Shown one piece after another: positions 8,638 to 16,243 of a stretch of 64,000 nucleotides of DNA. Source of the DNA: Streptomyces sp. NRRL F-5123 (GTDB lineage: Bacteria; Actinomycetota; Actinomycetes; Streptomycetales; Streptomycetaceae); contig NZ_JOHY01000001.1 in NCBI RefSeq assembly GCF_000721495.1, positions 310,001 to 374,000 on the forward strand, given 5' to 3'. Position 1 is the stretch's first letter. Each line of letters opens with the position of its first letter. Both the position numbers and the translations under genes were made by a program. The notes under the pieces are model-generated. The model saw only the letters and a list, made by a program, of their open reading frames with translations, made no database searches and was not told the origin of the DNA.

Positions 8638-8681
8638 CCCCGCCAGGACCGTTCCGAGCCGCCGGCCCGGTCCTGGCGGGG
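8638..8681. terminator. Terminator after GH10 xylanase
   Basis: A 14-bp perfect stem, CCCCGCCAGGACCG (8638-8651) with CGGTCCTGGCGGGG (8668-8681) and a 16-nt loop, lies 7 bp past the xylanase stop codon on the minus strand. Confidence 0.8.
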
Positions 8682-8688
8682 AGCGGGG

Positions 8689-9795
8689 TCAGCGGCGGGT
8701 CCGCCGCAGGTCCTGGGCGAGGGCGGTGTAGGCGCCCTTCGGCCGGTAGTCCTCGTCGAGGATCGCCGCCTCGCCCTCGCCCCGGAAGGCGTCGGGCACC
8801 CAGGAGTGCTTGTCCGTGAAGCCCCACACCGTGAAGCCGGTGCAGTGCGGGGTGCGCAGGCAGCCGTCAAGCAGCGCCCGGTAGGCCCGCTGCTGCGCCT
8901 CGGCCTCGCCGTCGTCGGAGGGCAGCGGGATGCGCACGTCGGCCTCGGTGACCGCGGTCTGGACGCCGAGCGCGTCGAAGCGCGCCATGGTGGCGGCGAG
9001 GTCGTGCGGCGCCGGGTGGCGCGTGTCCAGGTGGCCCTGGAAGCCCACGCCCTGGACGGGGATGCCCTTCTTGCGCAGCTCGGCGACGAGGTCGTACAGC
9101 GCCTCGCTCTTGGGGCCCGCGCTCTCGATGCCGTAGTCGTTGATGAAGAGCACGGCCTTCGGGTCCGCCTCGTGGGCCCAGGTGAAGGCGTCCTCGATGT
9201 AGCCGGGGCCGAGCTTCTGCAGCCACATGCCGGTGCGGTAGGAGCCGTCGTCGGTGAAGGCCTCGTTGACGACGTCCCACTGCCAGATCCGGCCCTTGAA
9301 GTGCGTGACCTCGCTGGTGATGTGGTCGTGCAGGATCTGCCGCAGCTCGTCGGCGCCGAAGTCCCGCGCGGTCAGCCAGAGCGGCAGCTGCTGGTACCAG
9401 ACCAGCGCGTGGCCGCGGACCACCTGACCGTGCGCCTCGGCGTACGCCACCAGGGCGTCGGCCTGCGTGTAGTCGTAGCGGCCGCGGGACGGCTCGACGG
9501 TGCCCCACTTCATCACGTTCTCCGGGGTGACCGAGGAGAACTCGCTGCCGACCTTCGCCGCGTAGGGCGCCTCGTGCGCCAGCGCGTCGGAGTCGACGGC
9601 CGTGCCGACGCGTATGCCCGCCTGCTGCGCCAGGACGCGCAGCGGCGGGCCGGCCGCGGTGGACGCCGGTGCCCGGTGGCGGTCCCCGCCCGAGCCGGAC
9701 GTGCCGGACACCACCCGCGGCACGACGACGGCCAGCACGCCGGCGGCGACCGCGGCCACCGCGGCGACCGCGACGGCGCGGGGCATTCTCCTCAT
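8689..9795 (-). CDS. GH10 endo-1,4-beta-xylanase
   Basis: A 368-aa exported xylanase that cleaves internal beta-1,4 bonds of xylan. An Arg-rich, Ala/Val-rich export segment (residues 5-30) is followed by a short spacer and the GH10 barrel (about 52-368). The acid/base Glu178 lies in WDVVNEAF and the nucleophile Glu284 in TEADV. GHALVWYQQLPLWL and the Trp-rich ending TGFTVWGFTDKHSW are also typical. There is no lipobox and no binding module. ATG 9795 has GAAGGA 6-7 bp upstream. The 15-bp palindrome at 9843-9857 matches the xylan-type LacI operator and links this gene to the GH43/LacI pair at 33-36 kb. Confidence 0.93.
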   Translation of the reverse strand: MRRMPRAVAVAAVAAVAAGVLAVVVPRVVSGTSGSGGDRHRAPASTAAGPPLRVLAQQAGIRVGTAVDSDALAHEAPYAAKVGSEFSSVTPENVMKWGTVEPSRGRYDYTQADALVAYAEAHGQVVRGHALVWYQQLPLWLTARDFGADELRQILHDHITSEVTHFKGRIWQWDVVNEAFTDDGSYRTGMWLQKLGPGYIEDAFTWAHEADPKAVLFINDYGIESAGPKSEALYDLVAELRKKGIPVQGVGFQGHLDTRHPAPHDLAATMARFDALGVQTAVTEADVRIPLPSDDGEAEAQQRAYRALLDGCLRTPHCTGFTVWGFTDKHSWVPDAFRGEGEAAILDEDYRPKGAYTALAQDLRRTRR

Positions 9796-9842
9796 GGGCG
9801 TCCTTCGGGCAGGCGGAACGGCGGTCCTCGAAAGACCGATTC

Positions 9843-9857
9843 TCCGAAACTTTCGGA
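9843..9857. promoter_or_regulatory. Xylan-type LacI operator TCCGAAACTTTCGGA
   Basis: A perfect 15-bp palindrome 47 bp upstream of the GH10 xylanase start. It contains CGAAA-N-TTTCG, the core reported for BxlR/XlnR-type regulators of Streptomyces xylan genes. A direct repeat of ACGCAACTT follows at 9865-9886. Confidence 0.75.
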
Positions 9858-9968
9858 ATCGATCACGCAACTTGCGGACGCAACTTATGGCCTGCTCCCC
9901 GGCCGGTCAATATCCCGGACACACCCTGTTCCGCCGGCGCCCCTCGCCGGTACGTCCCGCCGTGCCGT

Positions 9969-11318
9969 TCAGTCCAGGCCGCGGGCCTGCCGGAAGCGCG
10001 CCAGACCGTCCGGGAGTTCCACCAGCCGCTCCGGATACCCCTTGCGGTCGGCGGCCGGAAGTTTCCAGGGCTCGTGCACCGCCGCCCCTTCCACCGCGGC
10101 CAGTTCGGGCACCCAGCGGCGGACGTAGCCGCCGTCCGGGTCGTAACGGCGCGCCTGGAGGAGCGGGTTGAGGACCCGGTTCGGCCGGGTGTCCGTGCCG
10201 GTGCCCGCCACCCACTGCCAGTTGAGCTGGTTGTTGGCGACATCGCCGTCCACCAGCAGGTCCAGGAAGTGCGCCGCGCCCACCCGCCAGTCCACGTACA
10301 GCGTCTTCGTCAGGAAGCTCGCCACCAGCAGCCGCGCCCGGTTGTGCATCCAGCCCTCCGCGCGCAGCTGGCGCATCCCCGCGTCCACGACCGGGTACCC
10401 GGTCAGGCCCTCCCGCCAGGCCAGCGCGTCGGCCTCGGCCGCCCGGCCGGTGCGCCAGCGGTCGTGCCGGGTGCGGTAGTCGGCCGCCGACACCTGCGGG
10501 CGGACCGCGAGCAGCTGCCGGTTGAAGTCCCGCCAGCACAGCTGCCGCACGAACGCCTCCGCGCCCGGCCCGCCCGCCGCCCGCACCCGGTGCACCGTCT
10601 CGACCGCCGACAGCGTCCCGAAGTGCAGATGCGGCGACAGCCGCGAGGTGCGGTCGCCCGCCAGGTCGTCCTGCCCTGTCGCGTACGACGCCAGGCCGCC
10701 GCGCAGCCATGCCGTCAGCCGCCGCCGGGCCGCCCGCTCGCCGCCCTCCGCGGGACCCGCGGACACCTCCGGCAGCGCCGCCGAGCCCACCTCGTCCGGC
10801 ACCGGCACCCGGCGCGGCGCGGGCAGCGTGTCCCGCAGCCGGTAGCCGGACCAGTGCCGGAAGTACGGTGTGAAGACCGCGAAGTGGTCCGAACCCTGCG
10901 GGGTCAGCGCGCCCGGCGGCACCGCCGTGACGACCGTGTCGTGCACGTGCAGCCGCCGCCCCGCCGCCGTCAGCGCCCGCCGCAGCCGGTCCTCGCGGCG
11001 CTGCCCGAAACCGCTGTCGGCCGCCGCGAGGTGGACCTCGGCCGCGTCGCACTCGGCAGCCACCGCGCACACCTCAGCCGCCGGATCCCCCTCGCGCACC
11101 ACCAGCCGCCCGCCCCGCTCGCGCAGCCCCGCGTCGAGGTCGGCCAGGCACGCGGTGAGGAAGGCCGTCCGGTGCGGGGCGGCGAAACCGGCCCGTGCCA
11201 CCGCCGGGTCCCGCACGAACAGCGGCACCACCTCGTCGGCCGCCGCCAGTGCCGCCCGCAGCGGCGGATGGTCGTGCAGTCGCAGGTCACCCGTGAAGAG
11301 CACCACCGCACGCCTCAT
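9969..11318 (-). CDS. phr: Deoxyribodipyrimidine photolyase (class I type)
   Basis: A 449-aa cryptochrome/photolyase family protein that repairs UV-induced cyclobutane pyrimidine dimers using blue light and FAD. The N-terminal antenna-cofactor domain begins VVLFTGDLRLHDHPPL. The FAD-binding C-terminal half carries LSPHLHFGTLS, FVRQLCWRDFNRQLL, and GMRQLRAEGWMHNRARLLVASFL followed by DWRVGAAHFLDLLVDGDVANN. These are the class I hallmarks, including the WMHNR loop. Its ATG (11316-11318) overlaps the stop codon of the upstream SDR/DUF2867 gene as ATGA, so the two are translationally coupled. Start choice is supported by GGGAGG upstream. Confidence 0.92.
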   Translation of the reverse strand: MRRAVVLFTGDLRLHDHPPLRAALAAADEVVPLFVRDPAVARAGFAAPHRTAFLTACLADLDAGLRERGGRLVVREGDPAAEVCAVAAECDAAEVHLAAADSGFGQRREDRLRRALTAAGRRLHVHDTVVTAVPPGALTPQGSDHFAVFTPYFRHWSGYRLRDTLPAPRRVPVPDEVGSAALPEVSAGPAEGGERAARRRLTAWLRGGLASYATGQDDLAGDRTSRLSPHLHFGTLSAVETVHRVRAAGGPGAEAFVRQLCWRDFNRQLLAVRPQVSAADYRTRHDRWRTGRAAEADALAWREGLTGYPVVDAGMRQLRAEGWMHNRARLLVASFLTKTLYVDWRVGAAHFLDLLVDGDVANNQLNWQWVAGTGTDTRPNRVLNPLLQARRYDPDGGYVRRWVPELAAVEGAAVHEPWKLPAADRKGYPERLVELPDGLARFRQARGLD

Positions 11319-12883
11319 CCGCCCGCGCCTCCCGCCTTCTCCTGTTCTGCCGAACGCGCCGCCGCCCGTGCGATGTTGCGGGCCATGCCGCCGAAGACCG
11401 CGGCGTGGAAGGGCGCGACCCCCCACCAGTAGGCGTGGCCCAGCAGCCCGCGCGGCAGGAAGACGGCCCGCTGCCGGTAGCGGGTGCGCCCTTCGGCATC
11501 CCGGTCGGCGCGCATCTCCAGCCAGGCCAGGCCCGGCAGCCGCATCTCGGCCCGCAGCCGCAGCAGCCGCCCGCGCTCGATCTCCTCGACGCGCCAGAAG
11601 TCCAGCGAGTCGCCGACCCGCAGCCGGTGCGCGTCCCGCCGCCCGCGCCGCAGCCCGACCCCGCCGAACAGCCGGTCGACCAGCCCGCGCACCGCCCAGG
11701 CCACGCCGAGCGAATACCAGCCGTGCTCGCCGCCGATGCCCTCGATCACCCGCCACAGCGCCTGCGGGCTCGCGTCGACGACCGTCTGCCGCCGGTCGGT
11801 GTAGAGGCTGCCGCCCGCCCAGTCCGGGTCCGTCGGCAGCGGGTCGCTGGGGGCGCCGGGGACGGCCGCCGACGACCAGCGCGTGTCGACCTGCGCCTCG
11901 CGCACCCGGCGCAGCGCCAGGGTGAGGGCGCGGTCCACCCCGACAGGGCCGCCCGGCGGGTCCGGGACGTAGGTCCCGATGTCGTGCTCGTGGCAGACCA
12001 CCTCGTGCCGCAGCGACTCCGCCAGCGGCCGGGCCACTCCCGCCGGGACGGGGGTGACCAGGCCGATCCACAGGCTGGACAGCCGCGGGGTGAGCACCGG
12101 CACCGGCAGGATCAGCCGCCGTGGCAGCCCCGCGACCGCCGCGTAGCGCCGCATCAGATCCCGGTAGCTGAGCACGTCGGGACCGCCCACGTCGAAGCCC
12201 CGGCTGACGTCCGCGGGCATCGCGGCGCTGCCGACGAGCAGGCGCAGCACGTCCCGAACGGCCACCGGCTGGACCCGGGTGCGCACCCAGCTCGGCGTGA
12301 CCATCACCGGCAGCCGCTCGGTGAGGTAGCGCAGCATCTCGAACGACGCCGAGCCCGACCCGATGACGACCGCCGCCCGCAGCACCGTCGTCGGCACCCC
12401 CGAGGCCAGCAGCACCTCGCCGACCTCCGTGCGCGAACGCAGATGCGGCGACAGCTCGCGGCACGGCACGCCCTGCGGGATGAGCCCGCCGAGGTAGACG
12501 ATGCGCCGCACCCCGGCCGCCCGCGCCCGCTCGCCGAAGAGCCGGGCCGCCCGGCGGTCGGTCGCCTCGAAGTCCCGCCCGCTGCCGAGCGAGTGCACCA
12601 GGTAGTACGCGACATCGGCGCCCGCCGTCGCGGCCGCCACCGACGCCTCGTCCGTCACGTCCCCGGCGACCACCTCCGCCCGGCCCGCCCACGGCTGGTC
12701 GCGCAGCTTGACCGGCGTGCGGGCCAGGCAGCGCACCCGGTAGCCGGCGGCCAGCAGTTCGGGAACCAGCCGTCCGCCGATGTAGCCGGTCGCGCCCGTC
12801 ACCAGGCAGAGCCGCCCGGCGCCCGGTCCCGTCACCGGCTCCGCGTCCCGGCCCGCTCCCCGGGCCGTCGCCGCGTCGCCCAC
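11315..12883 (-). CDS. SDR-type oxidoreductase with DUF2867 domain
   Basis: A 522-aa two-domain cytoplasmic protein. The N-terminal Rossmann domain (LCLVTGATGYIGGRLVPELLAAG) is an atypical SDR/NmrA-like nucleotide-binding fold. The C-terminal part (about 320-510: LYTDRRQTVVDASPQALWRVIEGIGGEHGWYS) is the SRPBCC-like DUF2867 domain. The enzyme's substrate is unknown. The GTG at 12883 was chosen because GGGGGAG lies 6 bp upstream; an earlier in-frame start at 12982 would add a low-complexity Arg-rich stretch. It is the first gene of a two-gene operon with the photolyase, an association seen in light-inducible stress loci of streptomycetes. Confidence 0.85.
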   Translation of the reverse strand: MGDAATARGAGRDAEPVTGPGAGRLCLVTGATGYIGGRLVPELLAAGYRVRCLARTPVKLRDQPWAGRAEVVAGDVTDEASVAAATAGADVAYYLVHSLGSGRDFEATDRRAARLFGERARAAGVRRIVYLGGLIPQGVPCRELSPHLRSRTEVGEVLLASGVPTTVLRAAVVIGSGSASFEMLRYLTERLPVMVTPSWVRTRVQPVAVRDVLRLLVGSAAMPADVSRGFDVGGPDVLSYRDLMRRYAAVAGLPRRLILPVPVLTPRLSSLWIGLVTPVPAGVARPLAESLRHEVVCHEHDIGTYVPDPPGGPVGVDRALTLALRRVREAQVDTRWSSAAVPGAPSDPLPTDPDWAGGSLYTDRRQTVVDASPQALWRVIEGIGGEHGWYSLGVAWAVRGLVDRLFGGVGLRRGRRDAHRLRVGDSLDFWRVEEIERGRLLRLRAEMRLPGLAWLEMRADRDAEGRTRYRQRAVFLPRGLLGHAYWWGVAPFHAAVFGGMARNIARAAARSAEQEKAGGAGG

Positions 12884-13076
12884 TTCCGCTCCCCCCGCCG
12901 GTCGCCGCGACCGCTGCCGCGCTGTCGGCCCCAGCACACCACGCCGGGCCCGCCGCCGCCGGGCGCTGCGGCCGCAGGTCACCCGAAGCGAGCAACGCCG
13001 CGCCCAACGGGGGCGGGGGCGGGGGAGGGGAGCGCGAGGGGGCGGGGCGGGAGCCGCGCGCTCTTCCCCGCCCCGC

Positions 13077-13451
13077 TCACACCTCCAGGTCGTTCTCGAT
13101 GGACTTGAGCTGGTGCCGGGCCATCGCCAGGTTCGCCCGGCCGCGGTCCAGCGCCAGGTAGAGGAAGAGCCCGGACTTGCCGCGGCCGTGCAGCAGCCGG
13201 ATCAGGTGGTACTGCGAGCCCAGTGTGATGAGGATGTCCTCGATCTCGTCCTTGAGGCCGAGCATCTCCATGGTGCGGACCTTGGCGCGGACCACGTCGG
13301 TGTTCCCCGCAGCGGCCACGGTGAGGTCGAGGTCCTTCCCGCCGCCGAGCGTGCCCAGGGCCATGCCGCTGGTGTGGTCGACGAGCGCCACGCCTATGAC
13401 GCCCTCGATCGAGGTCATCGCGTCCTTGAGGGCGGTTTCGGTGTTGGCCAT
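13077..13451 (-). CDS. Roadblock/LC7 domain protein
   Basis: A 124-aa single-domain protein of the roadblock/LC7 (MglB-like) fold. The core ALKDAMTSIEGVIGVALVDHTSGMALGTLGGGKDLDLTVAAAGNTDVVRAK and the C-terminal TLGSQYHLIRLLHGRGKSGLFLYLALDRGRANLAMAR segment are typical. Proteins of this fold regulate small Ras-like GTPases by dimerisation. AGGAAG precedes ATG 13451 at good spacing. It is the last of four co-directional genes; the 176-bp gap to the next upstream gene could hold its own promoter. No GTPase gene lies nearby. Confidence 0.85.
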   Translation of the reverse strand: MANTETALKDAMTSIEGVIGVALVDHTSGMALGTLGGGKDLDLTVAAAGNTDVVRAKVRTMEMLGLKDEIEDILITLGSQYHLIRLLHGRGKSGLFLYLALDRGRANLAMARHQLKSIENDLEV

Positions 13452-13627
13452 GATCTTCCTGCTTCCCTTCGACGGTGTGTCAGGTACTTGCGGTGGGTGG
13501 GGGGTCCTGGGCACCGGGGGCGCGGCGGCTCCCGCCGGGTCCGGTGCTCCGGCCGCCTCGCGGCCGTCCCGGGGGCGCGGCCTCGCGGCCCGGCTGCCGC
13601 GCGCCGCCCGCGGCCGTTGCTCGCCGG

Positions 13628-14047
13628 TCACGGCGCGCCGCCGCCGGGCCGCGAGGCCGTACCCTCCGGCTCCGCGGCGGAGCCGCCCAGCAGCGCGGCC
13701 ACCCGGGCGCCGCTGCGGCGCGACTCCAGGTGCAGCCGGCCGACGTTGGTGTGCGGCCCGGCCAGGACCAGCAGGACGGCGTCGCGCCCGGCCGGGTAGA
13801 GCGCGACGCAGCCGCCGCCGCTGCGGATCAGCAGCTCGCGGAGGGACTCCTGGCCCGCCGCTTCGGTCAGCCGCAGCCCCACGCCGAGGGCGGCGGCGCT
13901 CAGTGCCGCGAAGCCCTCGGCCGGCAGGCCGGGCGCGTCGCCGGCGAGCAGCAGGCCGTCGGCGGTCGCGGCGACCGCGCCGGTCACATCCGGCAGCCGT
14001 GCCCGCAGGCCTTCCAACTCCATGCGTATCGCGGCTTCGTGGGCCAT
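13628..14047 (-). CDS. Roadblock/LC7 domain protein
   Basis: A 139-aa protein with a divergent roadblock/LC7 fold (RLPDVTGAVAATADGLLLAGDAPGLPAEGFAALSAAALGVGLRLTEAAG, then LLIRSGGGCVALYPAGRDAVLLVLAGPHTNVGRLHLESR). The length and the C-terminal alpha helix match the family. The C-terminus is Gly/Pro/Ala-rich and probably disordered. GAGGAGAAG lies before ATG 14047. It sits 64 bp downstream of the DUF4388-like gene and is probably in the same operon. Confidence 0.8.
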   Translation of the reverse strand: MAHEAAIRMELEGLRARLPDVTGAVAATADGLLLAGDAPGLPAEGFAALSAAALGVGLRLTEAAGQESLRELLIRSGGGCVALYPAGRDAVLLVLAGPHTNVGRLHLESRRSGARVAALLGGSAAEPEGTASRPGGGAP

Positions 14048-14111
14048 CGATCTTCTCCTCTCGGCACGCAGGGCACGCCGCTGCAGCACGCGCTTCACCG
14101 CCGCGCCCCCT

Positions 14112-14921
14112 TCACAACCGCTCCAGGGCGACCAGCAGCCGGCGCAGCAGCGCAGCGTCCGGCGTGTCGCCGATGCTCTGCACCCAGGCCGGGGCCCGGC
14201 CGGGCGGCCGGCTTCCCGGGCGCGGGGTCTCCACCAGGCCGAGCGCGGCCAGCCGGCGGACGTCCACCAGCGCGTGGAAGGCGGGCCGCCCCAGCAGCGC
14301 CGCGATGGCCGACGGGGTGCGCACCCCGTCGGCGAGGCCCAGCACCGCGGCCTGACCGCGCGGCAGGTACGGCGGGCGGGCGCCCGCCGCGCGGGCCGCG
14401 GGCGCGGGCGTCACGGGCGCCGCGTCCAGCTCCGGGTGCGGCCACAGCCGCTCCAGCAGCCGGCGCCGCCGTGCCGCCTCGCCCTCCACCGCCGCCACCG
14501 GCACCCCGTCGGGCGAGCCGAACCAGTGCCGTACCCCGTGCCGGAAGCGGGTCGGGCCCGCGGCCGGAGCGAGGACGAAGTAGGACGCGTCGTGCAGCGC
14601 GCCGAGCCGGCTGATCTCCAGCTCGCCCGCGGCGATCCGGCCGCGCTCCACGAGCCGCCGCCCCACCGCGCATTCCGCGCCGGCCTCGGCGACCGCCTCC
14701 CGCCAGGCCTCCGGGCCCACCCGGCCGCCGGCGGTGAGCAGCACCTCGATGCCGGGCGCCGCCGGGCTCTCGGCGTGCACCACCGCCCCCCGGTCGAGGT
14801 AGAGCGCGCCGGTGTCGCGCAGCAGCACGCCGGTGGCGCGCTGCCCGGCGAGCCGGGCGAGCATGGGGGAGTGCGCCGCCGTCCCACCCGTCCCGCCGCC
14901 GCTCGCACCGCGGGCCGTCAT
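14112..14921 (-). CDS. DUF4388-like (PATAN) protein in roadblock operon
   Basis: A 269-aa cytoplasmic protein. Residues about 18-95 (MLARLAGQRATGVLLRDTGALYLDRGAVVHAESPAAPGIEVLLTAGGRVG) resemble the DUF4388/PATAN domain, which usually pairs with signalling or roadblock proteins. The C-terminal third (RPPYLPRGQAAVLGLADGVRTPSAIAALLGRPAFHALVDVRRLAALGLVET) looks like a winged-helix-type module. There is no histidine kinase or receiver domain. Its ATG overlaps the stop of the upstream roadblock gene as ATGA, so the pair is translationally coupled. The molecular role is unknown, and an adapter between roadblock dimers and a regulator is only an inference. Confidence 0.6.
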   Translation of the reverse strand: MTARGASGGGTGGTAAHSPMLARLAGQRATGVLLRDTGALYLDRGAVVHAESPAAPGIEVLLTAGGRVGPEAWREAVAEAGAECAVGRRLVERGRIAAGELEISRLGALHDASYFVLAPAAGPTRFRHGVRHWFGSPDGVPVAAVEGEAARRRRLLERLWPHPELDAAPVTPAPAARAAGARPPYLPRGQAAVLGLADGVRTPSAIAALLGRPAFHALVDVRRLAALGLVETPRPGSRPPGRAPAWVQSIGDTPDAALLRRLLVALERL

Positions 14922-15304
14922 GCCACGACCAGCTCCTCGGCGAGCTCCCGCATCCTGCGCAGGGCCAGCGCCAGGTTCGCCTGCGCCCGGTCCAGCCAGA
15001 CGTAGAGGAACACCCCGCCCTCGTAAGGGGCTTCGAGGAAGCGGATCAGGTGGTAGCCGGTACGGGTGAGGACCACCGCCTCCTCGGCGGCGGGGCCGGG
15101 ACCGGTGTGTCCTGCGGTGAAGACCGGGTGCTCGGCGGTGGCCCGGGCGTAGCCGGCGGTCTCGGCCGCGACGGTCTCGTGGTCGCCCGCCGCGGCCTCG
15201 CCGACCACCCCGAGCGCCAGCCCGCTGATCCACTCCACCAGGGCGGCGCCGCGCGCCCCCGGCAGCGCCATTGCCCGCAGCAGGCACTCGTCGATCCCGG
15301 ACAC
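14918..15304 (-). CDS. Roadblock/LC7 domain protein, first of operon
   Basis: A 128-aa roadblock/LC7 protein (IDECLLRAMALPGARGAALVEWISGLALGVVGEAAAGDHETVAAETAGYARA and the C-terminal VLTRTGYHLIRFLEAPYEGGVFLYVWLDRAQANLALALRRMREL). Its C-terminal half closely matches that of the protein at 13077-13451, suggesting they arose by duplication and may form a heterodimer. The GTG at 15304 was used because GAGGGGAG lies 4 bp before it. An ATG at 15415 or 15400 would add 32-37 residues not typical of the fold. The gene begins the four-gene set. Confidence 0.75.
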   Translation of the reverse strand: MSGIDECLLRAMALPGARGAALVEWISGLALGVVGEAAAGDHETVAAETAGYARATAEHPVFTAGHTGPGPAAEEAVVLTRTGYHLIRFLEAPYEGGVFLYVWLDRAQANLALALRRMRELAEELVVA

Positions 15305-15494
15305 ACGACTCCCCTCGCCGCACGCTGCCGCGCGACCGCCCTGTCCGGCGGTGACGAGCACGCTACGCACGGTGCCGCTCGTTCCGGTGAGTTCTGGCAT
15401 TTTCCTGCGGTACATGCGGGCGGCGGGTTTAAGATGCCCTCGCCCGCCCCGGGGCGGCTCCCGTACGGCGCCCGCCCCGCGGCCCGGCGCACCG

Positions 15495-16136
15495 TCAGGA
15501 GCGGTGCCCCACCGTGCTGACGCCCAGGGCGAGCAGCCCGTCCAGGACGAGGTCGACGCCGACAGCCGCGAGCAGCAGCCCCAGCAGCCGGGCCACCAGC
15601 TCGACGACGGTGTGGTGGGTGCGCTGGAGCAGCGGCCCGAGCAGCAGCACGCACGCCAGGTCCACCGCGATGACGGTGGCGAACGCCGCGACCACGGTGC
15701 CGCGCCAGCTCCAGTCGGTGCGCTCGGCGGTCTCGATCAGCAGGCCGGTCATCGCCAGCGGGCTGACCACGTACGGCATCAGCAACTGCCGCATGCCGCT
15801 GGTCAGGTCGGGCCCGTCCTCGCCCGGCGCCTCGGCCCCGGTGTGCATCCCGAGCACCAGGCCGACCGCGTAGAGGAAGAAGATGATCCCGCCGGCCAGG
15901 GCCAACGCGGGCGTGGAGATGTGGAACAGCTCCAGCAGCCAGGGCGACGACAGGCCGGTCGCCACGCCGATCAGAACCGCGCCCGCCGACGACACCAGCG
16001 CGATGACGCGCACATCCCGCCGGGGGTGGTGCTGGGCGAGCCCGGCGAAGGCGAGCAGGACCTTGGGCGGCCCGATCACGGAGAAGAACGTGATGAAGGC
16101 GGCGGAGTACGTCAGGCTGATCATAACCGGCATCAT
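15495..16136 (-). CDS. MarC family integral membrane protein
   Basis: A 213-aa protein with about six hydrophobic segments (YSAAFITFFSVIGPPKVLLAFAGL, VIALVSSAGAVLIGVATGL, ALALAGGIIFFLYAVGLVLGM, VVAAFATVIAVDLACVLLLGPLL and a C-terminal VARLLGLLLAAVGVDLVLDGLLALGV). These fit the MarC/UPF0056 family. Its members were once linked to multidrug resistance or amino-acid transport, but the function is unproven. MPYVVSPLAMTGLLI keeps the P-G-pattern region of the family. The ATG at 16136 has no clear ribosome site and could be leaderless. It is divergent from the DHA2 efflux gene over a 107-bp region. Confidence 0.82.
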   Translation of the reverse strand: MMPVMISLTYSAAFITFFSVIGPPKVLLAFAGLAQHHPRRDVRVIALVSSAGAVLIGVATGLSSPWLLELFHISTPALALAGGIIFFLYAVGLVLGMHTGAEAPGEDGPDLTSGMRQLLMPYVVSPLAMTGLLIETAERTDWSWRGTVVAAFATVIAVDLACVLLLGPLLQRTHHTVVELVARLLGLLLAAVGVDLVLDGLLALGVSTVGHRS

Positions 16137-16243
16137 GCGCAACAACCGGCCGCATAACGGGTATTGACGCCCGCCCGTTCGAAGGTTCGGTCGCGCGGCA
16201 GTATCGTTGCCCAGGGCAAGCAGGATCTGGAGAGAGAGACCCC

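Noticed and set aside
9969..13007. A 1012-codon minus-strand open frame spanning photolyase and beyond
   Set aside because: Only its last 449 codons are the photolyase; the rest is a shadow of the SDR/DUF2867 gene. The two genes overlap by ATGA in different frames.
13077..15304. A conservon (cvn) operon
   Set aside because: There is no CvnA-type kinase, DUF742 or GTPase gene.
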